Notes: generated by a model from the letters alone, not told the origin. A DNA stretch of 36,144 nucleotides from Stramenopiles sp. TOSAG23-3 (GCA_900128585.1 LT642170.1:9676-45819); one strand, 5' to 3'. Positions 1-9,981 are shown, counted from the stretch's first letter. Translations and numbers: made by a program.

Positions 1-80
1 TTCTTTCTTCTTTCTTCTTTCTTCTTTCTTCTTTCTTCTTTCTTCTTTCTTCTTTCTTCTTTCTTCTTCTTTCTTCTTCC
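1..80. repeat. TTCTTTC heptamer microsatellite
   Basis: About eleven near-perfect copies of the 7-nt unit TTCTTTC run from the first base of the window. It is a pure pyrimidine tract on the + strand, so it continues beyond the left edge. Confidence 0.9.
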
Positions 81-683
81 TCGCCGCTTTTAATTATTTG
101 TTTTTTAAGTATAATAGTCTTTCTACCAAAAGGAAGAAGGAAGAAGAAAGAAGAACAAAGAAGAAAGAAGAAGAAAGAAGAAAGAAGAAGAAAGAAATAG
201 AAGGCGCGGCATTGTTGAGTGATGGTATGATGGTGCTAATTATTATTAATTTTAAAAAAATGTGCGAAATAAAAAAAGAAGAAAAAGAGAAAGAAGAAGA
301 AAAAAGAAGAAAAGAAGAAGAAAAAAAAAAGCAATTTTAATTATTATAATATATAATTAAATTAAAATACGTATAATAATATATGAAGAAAAGAAAGAAA
401 GAAAGAGAGAGAAAGAAATGAAATATAGACGAAGAAGAGCTAATTTAAAATGGTTTCGGATTTGGGTGAACACTAGACCGGTGGTATATTAAACACACGA
501 AAAAAACGATTACAATTTAAACGCAAAGGAAACTTGCTACAGACGACAATATTTTGATAACAAGAAGGTCATTCAAGTCTATAAAACAGGCGTGGTGTGT
601 ATGTGTTTTGAGCACCATTATTGTTGGAACATTTATTGACGAGAGAGACAGAGAGAATCCAGCCCTTATTTCGTTTTTCTCAC
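81..683. other. AT-rich and GAA-rich spacer
   Basis: No gene is seen here. Positions about 128-200 and 275-330 are AAG/GAA purine tracts that open a Lys/Glu-only reading frame, which I regard as repeat-derived. A TATAAAAC stretch lies near 579, about 100 nt upstream of the transporter start, and could be a TATA-like element; that is weak evidence. Confidence 0.6.
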
Positions 684-1742
684 ATGGCATCTTTTGAACG
701 GGGTGGTCTGTCGGTGAAAGCGCTTTGTGCTGGTCAGGCAATCTCGTTGTGTATAGCAGGGACGAGTGTGTTTACGGAGTACCTTAGTTCGCACTCACCG
801 CCGGTCAGTATTCCTTTGGTGTTGAGTTCAATTACGTACGCTTTGCTAGCGCTGCACTTGGTGTACCGGTACTTTCGGGACGGGCGGCGTTGGCAGCCGT
901 TGAAAGTGAGCTGGTGGAAGTATGCAATATTCGCCCTCATCGACTTGGAGGCAAACTACCTCGTCATAAAAGCCTACATGTTCACGTCGATGGCGAGCGT
1001 CGCGCTGTTGGACGCATTTTCGATACCGTGCTCCGTTTTCCTGTCGTACATTTTTCTGAGCGTACGGTACGGGAAGCGACACATATACGGCGTCCTTCTG
1101 TGTGCTGCTGGGCTAGGGCTGAGTTTCGCGTCCGACCTTGTGGCAGCGAAAGGGGGAACCGGGGGGGAAGAGAAAGCGGGAGCGTACAACAATGCGATAT
1201 GGGGGGATGCCCTCTGCTTGTTGGGGGCGTTGCTGTACGCGACGTCCAACGTCCTTCAAGAGTCCGTCGTGAAGACGATGGATCGGGTGGAGTACCTTGG
1301 CATGCTTGGCTTTTTTGGAACGATCTTTGCGTGGATCCAGATGACCATGTTCGAGTCCCAAGAGTTGGCCAACGAAAATTTTTCTTCCGACACGATCGTG
1401 TACGTTGTTGGTTTCTCCGTTTGTCTGTTTTCCATGTACGTCGCGACGTCCTGGTTTTTAACGTTTGCAGACAGTGCCCTTTTCAACATGTCGCTGTTGA
1501 CCGCAGACTTTTACATCGGGATGCTGTTCATATGGCTCTTTCAAGGAAAGATCACACCGCTGAACATATGCGCGTACGTTTTCATCGGCATCGGGCTACT
1601 CGTGTACGGCCGCGAACCGTTGTCCACTGCAGGGAAAGAATCATCACTTTTGCAGCACCGGGATGGCGGCGAGTACGACAACATCAGGCACGAGCCCTTG
1701 GACCCATTGGACGAGGACGGTGCGTCTGAGGGAAAGCTTTGA
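684..1742 (+). CDS. SLC35F1/F2-type multi-pass solute transporter
   Basis: This is a 352-residue integral membrane protein of the SLC35F (DUF914) branch of the drug/metabolite transporter superfamily. About ten hydrophobic segments are visible, starting with the one after the N-terminal Lys-Ala-Leu. Recognisable family stretches include the segment around 'LEANYLVIKAYMFTSMASVALLD' region (about residues 92-113) and the 'GDALCLLGALLYATSNVLQE' region (about 173-192). The C-terminus is a hydrophilic, acidic tail of about 40 residues. I chose the ATG at 684 because the in-frame ATG at 621 would add a 21-residue Arg-rich extension that precedes the GC-rich coding zone. The substrate is not predictable; some animal SLC35F proteins carry small queuosine-like or thiamine-like cargo. 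The gene is a single exon. Confidence in the family is high, in function low. Confidence 0.88.
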   Translation: MASFERGGLSVKALCAGQAISLCIAGTSVFTEYLSSHSPPVSIPLVLSSITYALLALHLVYRYFRDGRRWQPLKVSWWKYAIFALIDLEANYLVIKAYMFTSMASVALLDAFSIPCSVFLSYIFLSVRYGKRHIYGVLLCAAGLGLSFASDLVAAKGGTGGEEKAGAYNNAIWGDALCLLGALLYATSNVLQESVVKTMDRVEYLGMLGFFGTIFAWIQMTMFESQELANENFSSDTIVYVVGFSVCLFSMYVATSWFLTFADSALFNMSLLTADFYIGMLFIWLFQGKITPLNICAYVFIGIGLLVYGREPLSTAGKESSLLQHRDGGEYDNIRHEPLDPLDEDGASEGKL

Positions 1743-2327
1743 ACAACCGGGCCAAACGGCTCAGTATCTATTAAATTGTGCATCCATGGTAGAAAGAACG
1801 ATTTAAATGTTGTGAACCGTGCATGACAATCATCTTTCTCTTCCTTCTCTCTCTTTTAAAATTGATTTACGAAACAAAGAAAGAAAGATCAAGAAAAGAA
1901 AGAAAAGAATGAAACAGATTGACAAAGAACAAAGAACAAATGACAAATGTGACAAAAATGACAATGATTTTTTATGAAATTTAATTTTTTTAAAAAAACA
2001 TATTAGTATCTACTTATCCTTAAACGATATTATTTACCTTAATTTAAATAAACCCTAATTCATAACATTAATTAAGAGAAATTAAAATTAAAATTAAAAT
2101 TAAAATTAAAAAGAAACTCAACGTTATTTTCTGTTATAATACTGTATAACTTATTAACTATAATATACTATTAGCGCCCTAATAAGATAATAATAAGTCT
2201 GGAGGAAGAAGAAGTAATTTATAGTCTGGAAGCTTTTTTTTTAAAAAAAGAAAAAGAAGTGCTGGAAGAAAGAAAGTGATAAAAGAAGTGCATTTCAATA
2301 GGCTTTTAGGTAGAACAGAGCAACTGA

Positions 2328-2367
<40 letters not shown>

Positions 2368-2859
2368 AAAAGAAGTAAGTAAGTAAGTGAGAACGAACGA
2401 ACTAACCGTTATTTAATAAATTCACAAACGAAAGGACGTTGCAACAACAATAATTAATACTGGAATAATGGGAACTTTTCATTTCTATCCAACAACAATT
2501 AAATTATAAAAACCACCCCGACGACGACGACTGTTGTTAGCAATTTAATTACTTCATTCTTATTGGTCGTCTAACTACTACAACAAAACACGAATAATAT
2601 CAAGAAGAAGAAGAAGACAAAGAAACAATTAATTAATACAATAATAACAATTGTCACAAACACAATAATTTGGGACGCAAAAAAAGAATTGTAAGAGAAC
2701 TTAAAAAAATTCACAGTCAAAAGGGAAAAATAAATCGAAACGAAACAAGCCAAGCAACTGAGAAGAAGCAACCAGCAAGGCGCCAAGTGTGTACTCGAAC
2801 AGATCCCGTATTGGTAAGCACCCGGTGGCACGCTTATTTTCCAGAACGCTAGCGTGCAA
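1743..2859. other. 1.1-kb AT-rich intergenic region
   Basis: No convincing gene is present. It holds a run of ATTAAA hexamers (about 2081-2111), a GAAA tetramer array (about 2326-2368) followed by AAGT copies, and scattered poly-A/poly-T. An ATTAAA at 1769, shortly after the transporter stop, could be a polyadenylation signal. Confidence 0.7.
2326..2368. repeat. GAAA tetranucleotide microsatellite
   Basis: About ten perfect GAAA units followed by AGTA-type repeats, in the spacer upstream of the DRC3 gene. Confidence 0.9.
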
Positions 2860-4467
2860 ATGTCTGACAAAGGGTACAGCACAGCTCCCGCAAAAGTCGT
2901 CATCGACGAAGCGTTGATCTATGACTCCCTGGAGATCGATTTTAAAGAGCTCGTTGACGAGGATGTCATGCAAGATCGTAAAGAGACCATGAAGGCCGAG
3001 AAGGCAGCAGTACAGGCGGCGCGCCGGGTCAAGCTGGACGAGCTCGAGAAGCTTCGTTTGTCCTACCGGGACATTTGCGAGATCGACAACTTGGAAGGCC
3101 TGTGCGCACTGTCGTACCTCAGTTTAGACAACAACAAGATACCCGAGATCGTAAACATAGACCATTTGGTCAACCTCACGTGGCTGGACCTCTCTTTCAA
3201 CAAGATAACGGAGATCTCTGGCCTTGAGACGCTCGTCCGATTGAAAGACTTGACGCTCTTCAACAATGAGATCACGGAAATCAAAGGCCTGGGCACGCTG
3301 AAGGGGCTCCACTGCCTGTCCTTGGGAAACAACAATATTTCCTTGCTGGCCGAGATAGCGAAGCTCCGGGACTACACCGCACTGAAATCCCTCAGCCTGG
3401 AAGGGAACCCTGTGGCGAAAATGGACGAGTACCGAGGGTTTACCCTGGCTCATTTAGACAGCATCGAGTTCTTGGACTACACGCTGGTCGACCCCGAGGA
3501 GGTAGGCGCGGCGCAGGAAACGTTCCAGGACGAGCTGATCATTTTGCAAGAGAAGGAGTCCATGGCAAAGGCAAACGCGGACAGGGACGCGATCAAAGCG
3601 GCGTACACGGCCAAATTGGTGCAGGCAAACATGGGTGTTGTGGAGACCATGTACAACGACATGTTTAAAGAAGACCAAGAGATGCACAAACTCATGGTTC
3701 TTCCAGGCATCAAGGAGCTCCTTGAAGACTACCAGGAACGGATCAACGACGCCGCCGAGGAGTTCAAGAACAAGGGGCTGGGGAAGTACAAGGAACGGTT
3801 CGAGGAGGAGCAGAACTTCGTAAATTCCGTAGAGAACGCCCGCGTCCGCGCAGTAAAGGACTCGCACGATTTTATGAGGCCGTTGCTGGACTCAAAGAGC
3901 GAGCTAGTCACCCGCCTCCAGGAGTCCGAGGAGGACGAGCCCGATTTGTCGGACATCGGCGAGTTGATGGGCAGGGTAGATAGTTTGGTAGCCAAATTGA
4001 TTTCAATCGAAGTGAGGCGCATGGAAGGCATCGAAAAAATAGCCAACATGTTTGAAAGCCGCGTCGGCGACATCCAGAAAAAGCAGCTAGAGAACCAGAA
4101 CGAATTCTTCAGGGCGGTCGAAGACGGCGAGGGAATATTCTCGGAGGCCTTGACCGAATTAGCAGAGAAACTTACCGCGGAAATGGAGGCCGACGAGTCT
4201 GAGAGTTTACCAGTAGAAGTAGCAGACCTGCTTGGCGACAAAGACTCGCTGACAACGTCGATCCAAGGGTCAAACGACGTGCACATAGGAAAACTTCTCG
4301 GGGCAGAGGATGCGCTTCGGGCGAACGAGATCGGCCACCTTGCAGGCATACTCGCGAAATTCAAATCGAACAAGTTCGACTCGAACAGGGCCCGCATCAC
4401 AGAAATCAACCAGTTCAAAATGGAGTTCATAAAGGAATTGAAGGAGGTGAAAGAGGAATTTAGTTGA
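2860..4467 (+). CDS. DRC3: Dynein regulatory complex subunit 3 (LRRC48-like)
   Basis: The product is a 535-residue axonemal protein of the nexin-dynein regulatory complex, which links outer doublets and regulates dynein in motile flagella. The order of parts matches the family: a short N-terminal region with 'IDEALI' (about residues 12-17), then at least five leucine-rich repeats of the SDS22-like kind (about 55-190; e.g. 'LSYLSLDNNKI', 'LTWLDLSFNKITEI', 'LKDLTLFNNEITEI'), an LRR cap, then a long Glu/Lys-rich coiled-coil region to the end. The length is close to the usual 520-540 residues of animal DRC3. The ATG at 2860 (MSDKG) is the first real ATG; the two in-frame codons before it start with GTG. 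Its presence implies a motile 9+2 flagellum. The gene is intronless and converges with the RING gene downstream. Confidence 0.93.
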   Translation: MSDKGYSTAPAKVVIDEALIYDSLEIDFKELVDEDVMQDRKETMKAEKAAVQAARRVKLDELEKLRLSYRDICEIDNLEGLCALSYLSLDNNKIPEIVNIDHLVNLTWLDLSFNKITEISGLETLVRLKDLTLFNNEITEIKGLGTLKGLHCLSLGNNNISLLAEIAKLRDYTALKSLSLEGNPVAKMDEYRGFTLAHLDSIEFLDYTLVDPEEVGAAQETFQDELIILQEKESMAKANADRDAIKAAYTAKLVQANMGVVETMYNDMFKEDQEMHKLMVLPGIKELLEDYQERINDAAEEFKNKGLGKYKERFEEEQNFVNSVENARVRAVKDSHDFMRPLLDSKSELVTRLQESEEDEPDLSDIGELMGRVDSLVAKLISIEVRRMEGIEKIANMFESRVGDIQKKQLENQNEFFRAVEDGEGIFSEALTELAEKLTAEMEADESESLPVEVADLLGDKDSLTTSIQGSNDVHIGKLLGAEDALRANEIGHLAGILAKFKSNKFDSNRARITEINQFKMEFIKELKEVKEEFS

Positions 4468-4699
4468 AGGCAGAATTTTCACAGGTAAAAGGAGCGGGCG
4501 CGGTCAGGAAGAGAGGAGCAGCGCCTTCCTTAATCCCTGACAGTTCTTCGTGCACCAGCGGTAGAGTATTAAATAATTACAAGAAAAATTTGGCTGTTAT
4601 TTTTTATAGTAAATAATTTATGCGCTGGCGTCTGTAGATACGGGCAAACCCTTGAACAATACAAAAAAATCGACCTCTTTTAAAATATTTGTATTTTAT
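4468..4699. other. Short convergent intergenic region with shared 3' motif
   Basis: This separates the DRC3 stop from the 3' end of the RING gene on the other strand. It contains ATTAAA at about 4567 and the motif TGGCTGTTATT at 4591-4601, which recurs near other gene ends in this window. Confidence 0.6.
4591..4601 (+). promoter_or_regulatory. Recurrent 3'-flank motif TGGCTGTTATT
   Basis: It lies about 124 nt after the DRC3 stop, in sense orientation and preceded by ACAAGAAAAATT. Similar sites occur at 30394-30404 (- strand), 35559-35569 and 35919-35929. A role in 3'-end formation is inferred from position only. Confidence 0.45.
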
Positions 4700-5651
4700 T
4701 TAAATATAATATATATATTTTATAAGATTGGCTTCTTTTTGTGCTCGCTCCCCCTCCTCCGTGGGAATCGTGTTTCTCGCTACCGCCTTCCTCAGAATAC
4801 TCTCAGCTCTACCCCTCGCCACGGGACCGGCAGGCGCGGCTTCCCAGTTTTCGTCCAACAGAGTGTTCATTGCGCCGATCGCCATCGGGTCTTCCTCCAC
4901 TGCCACCAGGGAAGCATTGACGACCTTGCCCTTCCGTTTCCGCCTTCGCTTCGGAGAGTACGAGCGGTCCTTTCTCCCAGACCTACTACACTCACAAAAC
5001 GACTGCGCTTTCTTCGAAAAGTCCACGGCACGCTAAGTTTTGGTCACGCTTTCCCGAAATTTTTCGTTTTCGTTGCCGAGAGCGAATATTTGCCGAAAGC
5101 CCTGCTGCCGTGAGGCGAAGGGCCTTGTCCAAACGATCTTCATTGTTTGCAAGCTGGTTCACACAACGGGTTATCTTAAGATTGGATAACAGCCGGTGCG
5201 TTTCACGGCGGGTCCGGCCATCTTCCCCGTCGCGAGCATATTCCTTTTCTAATCTTGCTGGCGACAACCCAGCTGGACTCCGAATCTGTGAGAAATGTTG
5301 CCTGCAGACAGGGCACACTTTTCTAACCGTTCTTTTCTCTGCGGGCACCTTGCTGTCTTGGCACCGACGGACGAATTTCTCAAGGCAATCCATGTGAAAG
5401 ACGTGCTTGCACGTGTGCAGCTTTATCATGGGCTCGTACTCCACCCCACGTCTTCGACAAGGTCTGGCACGGTTTGTCGCCCCACACAGGCAAATTGGGC
5501 AAGTGTCAGTTTTGTCGAACTCTACAATTTCGCGATGCCCAAGCTCTCGCCCTATATCTCTAATGTCATCTATGTGCAGTTCACGGCAAGCCCTTACGCT
5601 GTTCTCGTGCTGTCCATTCAAAGTTTGCGCTAAGATGGAACGAAAGCTCAT
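4700..5651 (-). CDS. RING-H2 finger protein, probably frameshifted near the C-terminal third
   Basis: Likely an E3 ubiquitin ligase-type protein. Counting from the ATG at 5651, the RING ligands are C51, C54, C81, H83, H86, C89, C113 and C116, the C3H2C3 (RING-H2) order, with a long 26-residue first loop that is Arg-rich. The upstream in-frame TTG at 5660 is not a plausible start. The first frame ends with TGA at 4992, soon after 'RQRKRKISGKRDQ'. A second open frame, shifted by +1, covers 5026 down to 4700 with no ATG of its own near its beginning; it reads as a basic then Ala/Glu-rich segment (about 108 codons). The GC-rich zone typical of genes here ends at about 4735, where the second frame also ends, so I join them. 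A T4 run at about 5015-5018 could hold the extra base. An unspliced 3' UTR or an intron are alternatives. A C21 run lies in its 5' flank. Confidence 0.72.
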
Positions 5652-5675
5652 CGTTTGCAAACAATGAACGCCCTG

Positions 5676-5696
5676 CCCCCCCCCCCCCCCCCCCCC
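5676..5696. repeat. Poly-C run of 21
   Basis: Twenty-one consecutive C on the + strand lie about 25 nt upstream of the RING gene start, so they read as poly-G in that gene's 5' leader. Its length is likely uncertain in any assembly. Confidence 0.9.
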
Positions 5697-6258
5697 GGCT
5701 GGTCCTAAATCGTTTCGTAAAACAATTTGTTTTGCACACGTACACGTACAAACTTCTCTCTGATCAATCTAAACAAATGTCAAATTATGCTCGACTATAA
5801 TCAACATTCAACACACATCATCGTTTTAAAAAAAAAGTCATTGAACATTTTTCTTGAATCGATAGAATCGATCAGGATAATAAAAATAGTTCTTTTGTCA
5901 TTTATAGATATATACCATATCTCTCTCTTCCATATATTGTATTTTTTTTCCGTTACACAAAAAACACACATCATTTTTTAAAATTAATTAAATGAAAGAG
6001 TCAAAAGTTAATTAGTATACAATAATTAATACTAAAAATATATGTAAACAAATAGGTAAAATATAATATTCAAAAGAGATGGGGGGTGGGGGTGGGGGTG
6101 GGGGTGGGTAATCTTAAAATAATGACTGACTATATAAAGTATTTTAAATATATCTCGAATAGTATACACTAAGATCCAACAATGTGCAAGATTTCAGTAA
6201 GAATCTTATTTCCTCTCATTTTCTGTGTTGTACATTACAAAGGAATTATTTTTTAATT
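5697..6258. other. AT-rich spacer with a G-rich tract
   Basis: No gene is supported. The region is AT-rich, with a GGGGGT tandem tract at about 6081-6108. Confidence 0.6.
6081..6108 (+). repeat. GGGGGT tandem repeat, possible G-quadruplex
   Basis: Five G-runs of 3-6 separated by single T occur in a 28-nt stretch, which fits the simple G-quadruplex pattern (four runs of three or more G with short loops). It lies downstream of the 3' end of the cysteine-rich membrane protein gene. Confidence 0.7.
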
Positions 6259-7240
6259 TCACGAAAATGCAGTGTTAACTTTTCCGCACAAATCTGCATA
6301 TGCTTTGCAAACTACATGAATTTGAGCGTTAAATTGAGAAGGAGAAGGTTCAGCGTCTTTGGGACGTTGAAATACTGACGCAAAGTCAATTCCAACACAT
6401 TTTGTCGCAATGCTTTTGCACTGTGCTGACAATGTTTTGTAATCGGCATTGAGTATGTCCAGAACAAACTTGGTAACGTCCAAAGGAGAAGCTACGTTGT
6501 GGCCAGTTGGAGTGCCCATGCCTTTTGAAGCTTTCGTCAACGAATTATAAATGTTTGTTATGGTGCGATCTGCCGATTCCGAATCTTCTTCTGAAATAAT
6601 ACATTGTGCTTCGCCAGAACCTCCCATTGTAGCCGCACCAGTACATTTGCCATCGACCCATTGGCAAGATTTGCAACAGTACCCATTATCGTCACATATA
6701 CCACCTGCTCGTGTACAAGCGTTATCTGGAGTTGAATTGTGGGCGCCCGAACCAAACCACAAAGCAAGTGGTCTGGTGTCGGGGCACACGCTAGGTTCGT
6801 AGTCACAGTCTGGGCCAAAGTTCTCGCAGTCGTCCTGGTCAGTTTGCTCGTAACATGTCGCCGGAGGTTCTCCACTGTTATATTTAATTTCTTCGTTAAT
6901 GGACCAGTCAACGGATTTTACGGTATTAAATACTTTGGCGCCAGAGTCAAAGATGTCCTTCCATGCCTTAGGGTCAGTGTTTGCTTGCATTGCTTTAATG
7001 AGAGATGGGTAGATTGTCCCAGGCACTAGTCCCGCGGCGCTCCCTGTGGAATGTGTTAGGAACACGATTATCACGGTTAAAAGTACCGTTGAGATAACTG
7101 CATTTAGAAAAACAGCCACGAGGACCAGTTTCCAAACGCACGGACGGCACGATAAGTTGCCCACGGACACACTATTCTCAGTAGAAAGGCTGCGTTGGCG
7201 CCCCCCCCCCTTCGTTCACAAGTTTGTAGTTTTGTTCCAT
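6259..7240 (-). CDS. Type II-like cysteine-rich membrane protein, start interrupted by a G10 run
   Basis: I do not recognise the family. The uninterrupted frame (7170 to 6259) opens with GTG. Just upstream on the same strand an ATG at 7240 starts MEQNYKLVNE and runs into ten G (7201-7210); with nine G it would join the main frame and add about 23 residues before the present start, so I take 7240 as the true start. The product has a short polar N-terminus, one hydrophobic segment ('LVLVAVFLNAVISTVLLTVI' region) and no clear signal cleavage site, so a type II single-pass topology is likely. The outside part has about 16 Cys concentrated in the middle ('CYEQTDQDDCENFGPDC' and 'CCKSCQWVDGKC' regions), suggesting a disulfide-rich ectodomain, then an alpha-helical C-terminal part. 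Function unknown. Confidence 0.72.
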
Positions 7241-8235
7241 TTCTTATTGATGCGACGAGTAGGGAATGGCTGCTGCGAAATTAAATTGTAATTATTTTGT
7301 TTAAAGGATATAAAAAATTACCTTGTGTATAAGTACGAACCCAGAACGCATAATGGACTGCTTTTAATCTTTTGTAATAAATACATAGTCGTCTGTATAA
7401 ATCACAATACATAACTTCTGCATATGAAAAGGATGCATCCACTACTTCAACTCGTCGTCTATTCAATCATCATCACCCACTACTATTTTAATACTACTAC
7501 TTCTTTTTTTTTTTACCCTACCTGCATTCTTTCTTTATTTCTGCAAAAACAACACCCCCGAAAATAGTTAGTCTATATAATTTAATGCTGTGTTTATGTA
7601 TATAATTTACAAGCGATGTGAAAAAAACAAAAGATACTCAATCTCTCAATAAAATATAATAATAAATAATAATCAATACTCGTACACATATTCTTCTTTA
7701 TTTTCTTCTTGTTCTTCTTCTTTCTTCTTTTTCTTCGTTCTTCTTTTTCTTCGTTCTTCTTTTTCTATCTTCTTTCTTCTTCTTTCTTCTTTCTTCTTTC
7801 TTCTTTCTTCTTTCTTCTTTCTTCTTTCTTCTTTTTCTTCGTTCTTCTTTCTCTTCGTTCTTCTTTTTCTTCGTTCTTCTTTCTTCTTCTTTCTTCTTCT
7901 TTCTTCTTTCTTCTTCTTCTTCTTCTTCTTCTTCTTCTTCTTCTTTTTCTTCTTTCTTCTTTCTTCTTTCTTCTTCTTTCTTCTTTCTTCTTCTTTCTTC
8001 TTCTTTCTTCTTCTTCTTTCTTTTTCTTTTATTTTTTTTTGACTCTCCTCTTCGTTTTGTGGTGTTCGTCGTATTTTGTATTTTATTATTTATATGAAGC
8101 GAGTCGACTATAAAGTATACTATTAATATAGCTGTAAAGAATGAAATGTTCACTCAATACCACAAAAAGTTAACAACCAACGAAAATTTAGGATGGTCTT
8201 GTAGCTAAATAGAGAAAAAAACAACCGCAGCAACA
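7241..8235. other. AT-rich spacer with a long TTC-type tract
   Basis: No gene is supported. About 7690-8035 is a nearly pure pyrimidine tract on the + strand. The rest is AT-rich with no recognised element. Confidence 0.7.
7690..8035. repeat. TTC/TTCTTTC compound microsatellite
   Basis: About 345 nt of mixed TTC, TTCTTTC and TTCTTTTTCTTCG units. Both strands give long artificial reading frames (poly-Phe/Ser/Leu or poly-Lys/Glu), which I do not call genes. Long homopurine-homopyrimidine mirror tracts of this type can adopt triplex (H-DNA). Confidence 0.92.
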
Positions 8236-9444
8236 ATGTTTCGAAAAGTTCGTATTTTCTTCCCGTTCGTATGTTTGTGTGGCCTGGTGTGTGGACAAAG
8301 GTCTGCGACAATTTCGAACAAGGAGCCACGTAAAAGTACCGATGGGAACGTGTTAAATGCGCACAGTGGGACTATTGTGTACGTGAACGGCACCTACTTC
8401 ATGTACGGGGAATATTATGGAAGGGGGCCTTACATAGTAACGGGGAACGAGCTTTTTCCAAAGCTCAGCGTGTACACGTCGACGGACATGGTAACTTGGA
8501 ATTATGGTGGGCTTCTTCACAACAACAGCAAGGGCGTGGAAGGGGCGCCACCGGTATGGTCCGAGTCGCCCCACTGGAAGTACCACCCGAAAGGCACGTG
8601 GTGGTCCCCGTCCGCCGTTTATGACAAGCGATCGGACAGCATTATAATCTGGTTCAGTGCAAGCCCCGGGGAGTGCTGCTCGGCATACTTTGGTATTGCA
8701 AAGTCAAGGAATGGGGTCAATTTCGAGTTGGTTTCCCTGTCCGAAACACCAGCTACAAACGTGTCCGTGGATGGAAGTTCGGTTTTGATCGACGACGATG
8801 GGGAAGGGTATGTTGCGTACACCGCAATGGGTGTTCCCGGCCAAGACGCGCACGTTGTTGCAATCGATAAGCTCACGGACGACTATCTGGGGACTGCGAA
8901 AACTCAAGTAGGCAATTTTTTTCCAGACCCGTTCGTTGAAGGCGTTATGCTTTTTAAACGGAAGGGTGTTTACTACCTTTTGTATGGGTCCTGTTGCTGC
9001 GCCTGCAGAGAAGGCAGCGGCGCTGTCGTTCACATGGCGAAAGATATTGCCGGACCTTGGACAAGGCAACCTGGCGGAGACATGAACTGCAAAGCTGGGG
9101 AAGACGTGAAAGTGTGCGCGGGCATGCCCGCTGGAGCCAAACGAGACCGGCCGACTGGTGAACTGATCATCAATGCCCAGGGAATCGGCCTGTCTGTCTT
9201 ACCAACTTCTTCCACTGGAGAAGAAAATACGTATTTATGGATGGGAAGTCGGTGGCTGTCTGCACCGCACAATAACCCAAAATGCACGTCGCTCTGCAGC
9301 ACGTGTGAACGAGACCATGGATTCAATGGGTACGTACGTGGAAACGATTTTGAATATTGGATTCCCCTTGAATTCAATGACAAAACAGGATACGTTCATA
9401 AATTCAAAAACTTTGTCAATTCGTATCAATTGGAAATCCCATAA
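8236..9444 (+). CDS. Secreted GH43-like glycosidase (subfamily 24-like, beta-1,3-galactanase type)
   Basis: The protein has 402 residues with an N-terminal signal peptide ('IFFPFVCLCGLVCG', about residues 7-20). The body looks like a five-bladed beta-propeller of glycoside hydrolase family 43: 'NAHSGTIVYVNGTYFMYGEYYG' region (about 40-62) matches the NAHGG...YYWYGE blade of the GH43_24-like group, 'YTSTDMVTWNYGG' is a typical second-blade motif, and 'DPFVEGVMLFKRKGVYYLLYG' region (about 233-252) carries the presumed acid Glu. An 'NAQG' (about 312-315) aligns in kind with the glutamine that replaces the usual Asp base in fungal exo-beta-1,3-galactanases. That subfamily call is inference. Many Cys suggest an extracellular, disulfide-bonded form. 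It likely trims galactan or arabinogalactan-like glycans. Single exon, starting at the ATG after a CAACA context. Confidence 0.82.
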   Translation: MFRKVRIFFPFVCLCGLVCGQRSATISNKEPRKSTDGNVLNAHSGTIVYVNGTYFMYGEYYGRGPYIVTGNELFPKLSVYTSTDMVTWNYGGLLHNNSKGVEGAPPVWSESPHWKYHPKGTWWSPSAVYDKRSDSIIIWFSASPGECCSAYFGIAKSRNGVNFELVSLSETPATNVSVDGSSVLIDDDGEGYVAYTAMGVPGQDAHVVAIDKLTDDYLGTAKTQVGNFFPDPFVEGVMLFKRKGVYYLLYGSCCCACREGSGAVVHMAKDIAGPWTRQPGGDMNCKAGEDVKVCAGMPAGAKRDRPTGELIINAQGIGLSVLPTSSTGEENTYLWMGSRWLSAPHNNPKCTSLCSTCERDHGFNGYVRGNDFEYWIPLEFNDKTGYVHKFKNFVNSYQLEIP

Positions 9445-9981
9445 AATAAATCATCTATATATATATATGTGCACATGTGAGATGTGAGATCAGAAAATTA
9501 ATAATTGTATAATATTTATTATAAAAAATACACGAGTAACAAACTACTTCTTCAAACTACCAACAATCATCTTATTACTTATATTAATTTATTTGTATTC
9601 TTTATATAGAGACAATCAATTACAACCATTCATCGAATTTCCAAATTCAATCCTCCATACACACCACACTGTGTGGTGTATTATGGCTCTAAACTCTAAA
9701 CCCTCTGAAGAAGAATGGTGGGGTAGAGCGAGTATCAAAAAAAAGGTATTACTTCTTGTTGGTGGTATTATAATCATTCCACCAATAAATAATAAAAAGT
9801 ACTTTGACGACGGGAAATCTTTTTTTTTAAATTTATACTAGTACGGTACTATATATTAAAATTAACATAGAACAAAATGTTTTCTTTGGTTGAAAGGCTT
9901 TTAAAGTGTTGTTGTTGATCGCTTCATATTTTTGTTTGTTTTTGTCTTAAATTATTTTAATTTTAGATCTAGTGAGAAACT
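9445..9981. other. AT-rich intergenic region
   Basis: I see nothing beyond AT-rich sequence; AAATAAA just after the GH43 stop may serve in polyadenylation. Confidence 0.55.

Noticed and set aside
98-340. Lys/Glu-rich reading frame
   Set aside because: It is a translation of GAA-type repeats with AT-rich flanks; the same applies to frames at 7698-8153, 10602-10958, 31332-31529 and 33453-33668.
621-683. Upstream ATG for the transporter
   Set aside because: The extra 21 residues are Arg-rich and non-hydrophobic, lie in AT-rich sequence, and are not typical of the family; kept only as an alternative.
890-1729. 279-codon frame overlapping the SLC35F transporter
   Set aside because: It is Arg/His-rich and in another frame of a well supported transporter; a shadow caused by high GC.
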